Positions 6,355 through 11,271 of a stretch of DNA of 11,271 nt are shown here, piece by piece. A program made the position numbers and the translations under genes. How positions within the stretch are numbered: the stretch's first letter is position 1; every line of letters starts with the position of its first letter. The notes beneath the pieces are model-generated. The model was not told where the DNA came from. It saw nothing but the letters and a program-made list of their open reading frames with translations, and searched no databases. This stretch comes from Verrucomicrobia bacterium UBA3214 (lineage in GTDB: Bacteria > Verrucomicrobiota > Kiritimatiellia > RFP12 > UBA1067), in the NCBI GenBank assembly GCA_002363575.1, contig DEWI01000150.1, positions 1 to 11,271 on the forward strand, read 5' to 3'.

Positions 6355-8241
6355 ATGATGCGCGACGGCCATGTCAGAGTCTTGCCGGTGCATGTCGCGA
6401 ACAAAATCGCGGCAGGCGAAGTCGTGGAGCGCCCGTCTTCCGTCGTCAAGGAACTCGTCGAGAACGCCATAGACGCGGGCGCGAAGACGATAAAGATTTC
6501 CATCGTCCAAGGCGGCAGGAAGTATATCGCCGTGCAGGACGACGGATGCGGAATGACGCGCGACGACGCCGTGCTGTGCCTGGAGAGGCAGGCGACTTCG
6601 AAAATCTCCGATGTCGATGACATCGAAGAGATCGACACTCTCGGCTTCCGCGGCGAGGCCATCCCTTCGATCGCCTCCGTATCGCGGTTTTCGCTCGTCA
6701 CGCGGCGGCGCGACGCCGACGAAGGCACGTGCGTCGAAGTCAATGCCGGCACGCTGGCATGCGTGCGCGCCGCTGGCTGCCCGCCCGGCACCCTTGTCGA
6801 GGTCCGCGATCTTTTCTGCAACGTGCCGGCGCGCAGGAAATTCCTGAAGACGGCCGTCACGGAAGAAGGGCACGTGAAGGCGATCTTCACGGTGAATGCG
6901 CTCGCACATCCCGCGATAGCGCTCGCGCTTTCCGTGGACGGAAGGGAGATATACAAGCTCGCGGCGGCGGCGTCGCCGCTCGTGCGCATCCGCGAACTCT
7001 TCGGCGCGGCGTTCGCCGAGGCGCTCGCCACCGTGGATTATATCGCCGACAAGGCCGCCGTGAGCGGATTTATCGAACGTCCCAACCGCAGCTTCCCCAC
7101 GCGCCGCGATCAATATATATTCATAAACGGCCGCCCCGCCAGCGCGCCGTGCGTCGCGCAGGCGCTTCGCGACGCCTACCCGCGTGGCGATGCGCAGGCG
7201 CGCCCGGCCGCGATCCTTTTCATCTCCGTGCCGCCGCGCGATCTCGATGTAAACGTCCATCCGACGAAGCATGAAGTCAGATTCCGCGATACCGTCGCCG
7301 TGCGCCATGCGATTGCCAAGGCGATCTCCGCAGCGATAGGCGTGGAAAGCGCCGCCAATGACCCCTCGAACGAGACGCACCACGCACCGCCAGCGCCCGC
7401 GCCTTCGCCTGCCGCGCCAGCGCCCGCGCCAGCGCCAGCGCCTTCGCCCGCGCCTGTGCTTTCGCCTGCGTCTGCGCCTGCGGCGCGGCCCGCAATGGCC
7501 GCGCCGTCGGTGCCGCGCGCGGCGGCGCCCACGCAAGCCGCCGGCGCGGAGAGTGTTCCGGTATGGCGGCCATCTCGCGAAGGCGACGGCGGGAGCGCGA
7601 GAATACAATCCGCGCCGATCGTGCAGAATCTGCCGCTCGCGTCGGCGTCCGGGATGAAGGCGCAGCCATGGACGCGCTTCCGCTATCTTTGCACGACGGA
7701 GCCGGGATACATATTGATCGAGACCGATTCCGGGATCGTGACGATCAACCCCGCGGCCGCGCGCGAGCGCATCGCATTCGAGCGCCTGCTCGCCGCCGGC
7801 GCCAGGGACGAAGTCCAGGAGTTCTTGATTCCCGAGACCGTGCAGCTGCCGCCGGCGGCCGCCCATCGCATCGTCGCTTTCATGGATGTCATCGCGGAGA
7901 TGGGCTTCCGCCTGGAGGAGTTCGGGCAAGGCGTTTTCAAGGTGGAAGCCGTCCCGCGCATACTGGGCAAGATTCCGCCCGCCGATATTCTCGCGACGGT
8001 CGCAGACGCCCTCGCGCAGAATTCTTCCTCGCGCGCGGGCGCGAAATGGCGCGAGGATATCGTCGCGAAGTCGATCGCGCGCGCCTGCGCCGGCGAGGAA
8101 CAGGGCCTTGATGCGCATGCGGCGACCGCCCTTGTCAATGAACTCGTCGCATGCCGCATGCCGTACGTGACGCCGCGCGGCCGCAATATCATGATCTTCA
8201 CGTCGTTCCGCGAGCTGGACAGGAAGTTCGGGCGCATCTGA
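6355..8241 (+). CDS. mutL: DNA mismatch repair protein MutL (nuclease motif lost)
   Basis: MutL couples mismatch recognition by MutS to strand incision and excision. It has 628 residues. The N-terminal GHKL ATPase is complete, with Glu33 (general base) and Asn37 (Mg) in KELVENAIDAGA, DDGCGM (62-67), TSK (81-83) and GFRGEA (97-102). The transducer domain carries FINGRPAS and LDVNVHPTKHEVRF. A Pro/Ala-rich linker (about 340-450) leads to the C-terminal dimerisation domain. The endonuclease motif DQHAxxE is replaced by NPAAARE (465-471) and the CPHGRP metal motif by TPRGRN (606-611), so intrinsic nicking activity is probably absent. The usual RHATSK reads RQATSK (His to Gln79). ATG 6355 is chosen because MutL normally begins shortly before KIAAGEVVERP; ATG 6358 is equally possible. 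No clear Shine-Dalgarno is seen. The gene follows ftsZ by 52 bases and probably shares its transcript. Confidence 0.96.
   Translation: MMRDGHVRVLPVHVANKIAAGEVVERPSSVVKELVENAIDAGAKTIKISIVQGGRKYIAVQDDGCGMTRDDAVLCLERQATSKISDVDDIEEIDTLGFRGEAIPSIASVSRFSLVTRRRDADEGTCVEVNAGTLACVRAAGCPPGTLVEVRDLFCNVPARRKFLKTAVTEEGHVKAIFTVNALAHPAIALALSVDGREIYKLAAAASPLVRIRELFGAAFAEALATVDYIADKAAVSGFIERPNRSFPTRRDQYIFINGRPASAPCVAQALRDAYPRGDAQARPAAILFISVPPRDLDVNVHPTKHEVRFRDTVAVRHAIAKAISAAIGVESAANDPSNETHHAPPAPAPSPAAPAPAPAPAPSPAPVLSPASAPAARPAMAAPSVPRAAAPTQAAGAESVPVWRPSREGDGGSARIQSAPIVQNLPLASASGMKAQPWTRFRYLCTTEPGYILIETDSGIVTINPAAARERIAFERLLAAGARDEVQEFLIPETVQLPPAAAHRIVAFMDVIAEMGFRLEEFGQGVFKVEAVPRILGKIPPADILATVADALAQNSSSRAGAKWREDIVAKSIARACAGEEQGLDAHAATALVNELVACRMPYVTPRGRNIMIFTSFRELDRKFGRI
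7384..7484 (+). repeat. Pro/Ala-coding imperfect repeat in mutL linker
   Basis: This is a low-complexity tract of GCG/GCC and CCA/CCC/CCT codons encoding alternating Ala, Pro and Ser. The 14-mer CCAGCGCCCGCGCC occurs at 7390-7403 and again at 7417-7430. It keeps the reading frame and lies in the flexible linker between the ATPase and dimerisation domains of MutL. Confidence 0.8.
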
Positions 8242-8255
8242 CGCGCCAGCGCCCG

Positions 8256-8283
8256 CCTGCTTCGCCCCGGCGCAGGTTTTTTT
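8256..8283 (+). terminator. Intrinsic terminator after mutL
   Basis: CCTGC (8256-8260) pairs with GCAGG (8272-8276) across an 11-base loop, followed at once by seven T (8277-8283). A G-U pair (8255/8277) can extend the stem. The stem is short, but the T tract stands out in this GC-rich sequence and lies 15 bases past the mutL stop. Confidence 0.65.
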
Positions 8284-8294
8284 GGTATAATACC
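8283..8294 (+). promoter_or_regulatory. Extended -10 promoter of sialidase operon
   Basis: TGGTATAAT (8283-8291) is a perfect -10 hexamer with a TG extension. No TTGACA-like -35 is seen at the expected distance, where the mutL terminator stem lies instead. GGTAT-A-ATACC (8284-8294) is an exact inverted repeat around the hexamer and could be part of an operator. A transcript starting near 8298 would have a leader of about 40 bases with a normal Shine-Dalgarno. Confidence 0.75.
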
Positions 8295-8320
8295 CGCTAC
8301 ATTGCAGAATTAAGATTTTG

Positions 8321-8328
8321 AAAGGAGA
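8321..8328 (+). promoter_or_regulatory. Shine-Dalgarno site of sialidase
   Basis: AAAGGAGA lies 9 bases before the ATG at 8338 and sets the start of the sialidase at a protein N-terminus that reads as a signal peptide. Confidence 0.85.
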
Positions 8329-8337
8329 CCAATCCCG

Positions 8338-9435
8338 ATGAAAGGCTGGAAAGTGTTGGCGTCGCTGGCGGCAGTGTGCATGCACGCGGCGGTTTGTACT
8401 GGCGCGCCGGAGGTTTTGTGGCGCAACGGCATGGATGGCATCGCCTCCTACCGGATACCGGCGCTCTGCGCCGCTCCGAACGGCGATCTCGTCGCGGCTT
8501 GCGACGCGCGCAGCAAGAATGCCGGCGATTTGAACGTCTTCCAGCCCATCAACATCTCCATACGCCGCTCGACCGACGACGGCAAGACGTGGACGAAGGC
8601 CGTGAACTCTTGGACTTGGCGGTGGGACGACGCGGAGAAGTGGGCGGGCAGCGACCCTTCGCTCGTGGTGGACCGCCAGGCAGGCAAGATATTCCTTTTC
8701 TACAACGTCTGGAAGTGGGAAGACACGAAGAACTGGGATCGCAACATCTACCGCTTCTACGTGCAGGAATCTTCCGACAACGGTGTCACGTGGTCGAAGC
8801 CGCGCGATATTTCCAAGGACATCGCGTTCCCCGAATGGCCATTCGGGAAGGCGCGCAACGCCGGCGGCTTCATCTTCATTTCGTCCGGCTCCGGAATCCA
8901 GACGAAGGACGGCACGCTTCTCCATACGATCGTGCATGTCGGCGACGGCAACGCGCTTTTCGGTTCGGAAGACCACGGCAAGACGTGGAAGGCGATAGGC
9001 AAGCCGGTTAAAAACGGCGATGAATGCAAAGTCGTGGAACTTGGCGACGGCGCGTGGATGATAAATTCCCGCTGGAGGGGCGGCGGCCGCCAGATCCACG
9101 TCTCGCGCGATCGCGGCCGCACGTGGGAGTCGCGCTACGATGCGAATCTCGCCGATCCGCAGTGCAATGCGCAGATAATGCGCTGCGGCAAGGTGCTGCT
9201 GTTCTCCAACTGCAAGAGTCCGTCGCGCCGCGCCTGCCTGCATGTGCGCGCGTCGCTCGACGACGGCGCCACGTGGGGAGAGGGCGTGTGCGTCTGCCCG
9301 GAGGGCGCGGCGTATTCCGACATGGCCATGCTGAAGAATGGCGACATCGGCGTGCTCTACGAAGGCGCCGGCTACGCGACGGTGAATTTCACCGTCGTGC
9401 CGCGCGCGGACGTCGTGCGCGAATTCAAGAAGTAG
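8338..9435 (+). CDS. Secreted exo-alpha-sialidase, GH33 family
   Basis: The enzyme releases terminal sialic acid from host glycans, probably in the periplasm or outside the cell. It has 365 residues. The signal peptide (about 1-23, cleavage likely after TGA) has no good lipobox. The FRIP-type motif is YRIPAL (38-43), with Arg39 of the arginine triad. Asp64 in GDLNV is the likely acid/base. Five Asp boxes mark the six-bladed propeller: STDDGKTW (78), SSDNGVTW (145), SEDHGKTW (210), SRDRGRTW (256) and SLDDGATW (306). Glu234 with Tyr326 (in AAYSDMAML) is the likely nucleophile pair, Arg245 and Arg297/298 the other triad members, and Glu342 in LYEGAG is also conserved. The length matches a minimal single-domain catalytic enzyme without a carbohydrate-binding module. 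It is followed 55 bases later by a mutarotase/symporter fusion, which supports sialic acid as the substrate. Linkage preference cannot be read from sequence. Confidence 0.93.
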   Translation: MKGWKVLASLAAVCMHAAVCTGAPEVLWRNGMDGIASYRIPALCAAPNGDLVAACDARSKNAGDLNVFQPINISIRRSTDDGKTWTKAVNSWTWRWDDAEKWAGSDPSLVVDRQAGKIFLFYNVWKWEDTKNWDRNIYRFYVQESSDNGVTWSKPRDISKDIAFPEWPFGKARNAGGFIFISSGSGIQTKDGTLLHTIVHVGDGNALFGSEDHGKTWKAIGKPVKNGDECKVVELGDGAWMINSRWRGGGRQIHVSRDRGRTWESRYDANLADPQCNAQIMRCGKVLLFSNCKSPSRRACLHVRASLDDGATWGEGVCVCPEGAAYSDMAMLKNGDIGVLYEGAGYATVNFTVVPRADVVREFKK

Positions 9436-9473
9436 CTCGCATGGCGCCGCCGGAGGATATTTCACAAACAAGC

Positions 9474-9487
9474 AGGGAAGGAAAGGG
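9474..9487 (+). promoter_or_regulatory. Shine-Dalgarno region of Kelch/symporter gene
   Basis: A purine-rich run AGGGAAGGAAAGGG ends 3 bases before the ATG at 9491. Its GGAAGGA part (9476-9482) is well placed, and it supports the start of a signal peptide in the frame that stays open to the window end. Confidence 0.75.
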
Positions 9488-9490
9488 ATT

Positions 9491-11271
9491 ATGAAGAGAG
9501 CAATAGCCGTATTGGCACTCGCCGCCGCCGCGAACTGCATGGCGGCTTCGCCTATCGCCGTCGATTGGTCCGCCGGCGCCGAGACAATGCCGCTGAAAGT
9601 CGCCAGACCCTACGGCGGCTTCGCGGGCGACGCATTCATCGTCGCCGGCGGCAGCGATTACGTCGCCGGGCGCAAGACCTACTCGAACGCCATCGTCGTG
9701 CGCACGGCGCAAGGCGAGTGGAAGCGCGCCGGCGAACTGCCAGAGCCTGTCGCCGAGGGCGTGAGCGTCTCCGTCTCGAAAGGGTTGTTCTGCGCAGGCG
9801 GCACCGATGGCGACAGGAAGTTTTCCGACGCCTTCATACTTTCCGTGGATGCGGCCGCGGCCGCGCCGGCGGTCGTGCGCGAAGGCCTCCCGCCTGTCCC
9901 GGAGCCGGTGGCCATGGCCGCCGCCGCCGCCGATGGCGACACCGTCTATATCGTCGCCGCGAAGAACGTCTATCGCCTCGCGCCCGGCGAGAAGGAGTGG
10001 GCGAAGATCGCGGAAATCCCCGGCCCTGCGCGCGAGCAGCATGTCGCCGCGATACAGAATGCCGACCAGAAGGAAAAGCGCCTCGTCATCTACGGCGGCT
10101 ATGATGCCGCGACGCATGCGCCGCTTTCCGACGGCTTCGGCTATTCGCTCGCGTCCGGCGAATGGAAGAAGCTCGCTCCGCTTCCCGAAGGCGTGACGAC
10201 GATCGGCGCGGCTTTCCTGCCTAGCGGCCATCAGCACCTCATCCTCGTCGGCGGTTTCGGCGCGAAGGGCTGGATCGCCCGCGTCACAGGCCAGACGAAG
10301 GAGATACATCCCGACATTCTCGGCTGGCAGCGCAAGCTCTTCGCCTACAACGCCGTCATCGACGCTTGGTGCGAATACGGCGGGCTTTCCAAGGAGGATT
10401 CGCCGCGCTGCGGCGCCGCCGTCGGCTTGAAGACCGGCAAGACGCCGGATAAATACACGCTCGTCATCGCTGGCGGCGAGATCGCCCCCACCGTGCGCAC
10501 CGCCGCAGTCTCGACGGCCACCTTCCGCAAGGTCGGCAAATTCGGCGCCACCGCATGGGCGGTCGTCGGCGTCTATGCGCTTTTGATGGCCGGCATGGCC
10601 TGCTTCTTCATCTTCAAGAAGAAGGACGAGAACGACTACTTCCGCGGCGGCAACCGCATCCCGTGGTACGTGGCGGGCATGTCGATCTTCGCGACGATGC
10701 TTTCCTCCATCACGTTCATCGCGATTCCCACGCAGGCGTATTTGCAGGACTGGCGCTACTTCGTGATGGCGTTTTTCATCATCGGCATGGCGCCTGTGGC
10801 GATACGCTACTATCTGCCGTTTTTCTGCCGCCTCGGCATCACCTCCGCATATGAATACCTCGAAAAGCGCTTCAACCTCGGCGTGCGCCTCTTCGGCTCG
10901 GCCGCTTTCGTCGTGTTCATGGTCTGCCGCGTCGCCGTCGTCACGCTCCTTCCGGCGATCGCCCTGAACGCCGTGACGGGGATTTCCATCGATGCGTGCA
11001 TTCTCATCTGCGGCATCCTCACGATGATATACTGCTCGCTCGGCGGCCTCGAGGCCGTGATCTGGTCGGACTTCGTGCAGGGCATAGTCCTCATGGGCGG
11101 CGCCGTCTCCGTCCTCGTCATCCTCATTCTCAAGACCGGCGGCGCCGGCGAACACGTCTCGACGTTCTGGAGCGTCGCCGAAACCTACGGCAAGAACAGG
11201 ATGTGGGATTTCCGCCTTGTGCTCACGCAGCCCGTCTTCTGGGTCGTCGCCGTGCAGGGCCTCATCTCCAA
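9491..11271 (+). CDS. Kelch (NanM-like) propeller fused to SSS sodium symporter (3' truncated)
   Basis: This gene runs off the window, and 593 codons are visible without a stop. Residues 1-18 form a signal peptide (KR then AIAVLALAAAA). Residues about 20-350 are a Kelch-type beta-propeller, with blades marked by VAGGSDY, FCAGGTDG, IYGGYDAA, LVGGFGAKG and VIAGGE. Residues 353-375 are the first membrane segment, followed by the charged FKKKDEND and by SSS-family sequence: YFRGGNRIPWYVAGMSIFAT, then SSITFIAIPTQAY (405-417) and YEYLEKRF (454-461), with further membrane segments. The propeller resembles the sialic-acid mutarotase NanM, and SSITF-AIP resembles sialic-acid SSS transporters, so I infer periplasmic anomer conversion coupled to Na+-driven uptake. 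The sialidase directly upstream supports this. Arg480 inside a membrane segment could bind a carboxylate (speculative). The SSS family is secure. NanM function is probable but rests on Kelch pattern and context, and a non-catalytic sugar-binding propeller is possible. Confidence 0.88.
   Translation, partial: MKRAIAVLALAAAANCMAASPIAVDWSAGAETMPLKVARPYGGFAGDAFIVAGGSDYVAGRKTYSNAIVVRTAQGEWKRAGELPEPVAEGVSVSVSKGLFCAGGTDGDRKFSDAFILSVDAAAAAPAVVREGLPPVPEPVAMAAAAADGDTVYIVAAKNVYRLAPGEKEWAKIAEIPGPAREQHVAAIQNADQKEKRLVIYGGYDAATHAPLSDGFGYSLASGEWKKLAPLPEGVTTIGAAFLPSGHQHLILVGGFGAKGWIARVTGQTKEIHPDILGWQRKLFAYNAVIDAWCEYGGLSKEDSPRCGAAVGLKTGKTPDKYTLVIAGGEIAPTVRTAAVSTATFRKVGKFGATAWAVVGVYALLMAGMACFFIFKKKDENDYFRGGNRIPWYVAGMSIFATMLSSITFIAIPTQAYLQDWRYFVMAFFIIGMAPVAIRYYLPFFCRLGITSAYEYLEKRFNLGVRLFGSAAFVVFMVCRVAVVTLLPAIALNAVTGISIDACILICGILTMIYCSLGGLEAVIWSDFVQGIVLMGGAVSVLVILILKTGGAGEHVSTFWSVAETYGKNRMWDFRLVLTQPVFWVVAVQGLIS

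Noticed and set aside
7384..7484. Possible CRISPR or tandem-repeat locus
   Set aside because: The repeats are short, imperfect and in frame within mutL. They encode a Pro/Ala linker and have no spacer structure.
8338..8400. Sialidase as a lipoprotein
   Set aside because: The cysteines near the signal peptide end are preceded by Val or other residues that do not fit the lipobox, and a signal peptidase I site after TGA is more likely.
6286..9540. 1084-codon open frame on the minus strand
   Set aside because: It lies antisense to mutL, the terminator and the sialidase, which are all well-supported families. Its translation is Arg/Ala-rich without domains. Long antisense frames are expected from GC-biased codon use.
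9425..11155. 576-codon open frame on the minus strand
   Set aside because: It is the antisense shadow of the Kelch/symporter gene. The translation is low-complexity and acidic/Arg-rich, while the plus strand encodes a signal peptide, propeller and membrane helices in one uninterrupted frame.
1..11271. A previously undescribed defence or mobile system
   Set aside because: All seven genes fall into known families, with no transposase, integrase, toxin-antitoxin, nuclease cassette or array. The novelty here lies in variant motifs and one domain fusion.

Overview
The window reads as chromosomal DNA from a GC-rich, Gram-negative-type bacterium. All seven genes lie on the + strand. I favour a gut-associated member of the PVC superphylum (Kiritimatiellota, Lentisphaerota or Verrucomicrobiota). 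The reasons are a ddl-ftsQ-ftsA-ftsZ cluster with a strongly divergent FtsZ, exported host-glycan enzymes, and a sialic-acid mutarotase-like propeller fused to a sodium symporter. This placement is inference: there is no rRNA in the window and no search could be run.

Layout: 2-1855 is the 3' part of a LacZ-type GH2 beta-galactosidase, cut by the window edge. After a 209-base spacer, an extended -10 promoter (2048-2056) sits almost directly on the start codon of ddl (2065-2967). Next come ftsQ (3034-3900), ftsA (3897-5099, overlapping ftsQ by ATGA) and a divergent ftsZ (5211-6302). mutL (6355-8241) follows and ends at an intrinsic terminator (8256-8283). The U tract of that terminator runs into the promoter of a sialic-acid module: a secreted GH33 sialidase (8338-9435) and a Kelch propeller/SSS symporter fusion (9491 to the window end, open at the 3' side). 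No gap between genes exceeds 209 bases.

How the genes work together: Ddl makes D-Ala-D-Ala for peptidoglycan, FtsQ links the divisome to the periplasm, and FtsA tethers FtsZ to the membrane through the FtsZ tail peptide. MutL probably shares the transcript but belongs to DNA mismatch repair. The sialidase releases sialic acid outside the cytoplasm. The Kelch domain probably converts the released alpha anomer, and the fused symporter carries the sugar inward with sodium. The beta-galactosidase fits the same host- or mucin-glycan diet, although it lies on the far side of the division genes.

There is no CRISPR array, transposon, phage gene, RNA gene or obvious defence system. The most interesting points are: an FtsZ whose catalytic T7 loop is rewritten while its FtsA-binding tail is intact; a neighbouring FtsA with an altered phosphate loop; a MutL that has lost its endonuclease and metal motifs; the mutarotase-transporter fusion; and a shared TGSTATAATAYCCG promoter motif with no recognisable -35, which appears to give ddl a leaderless mRNA.
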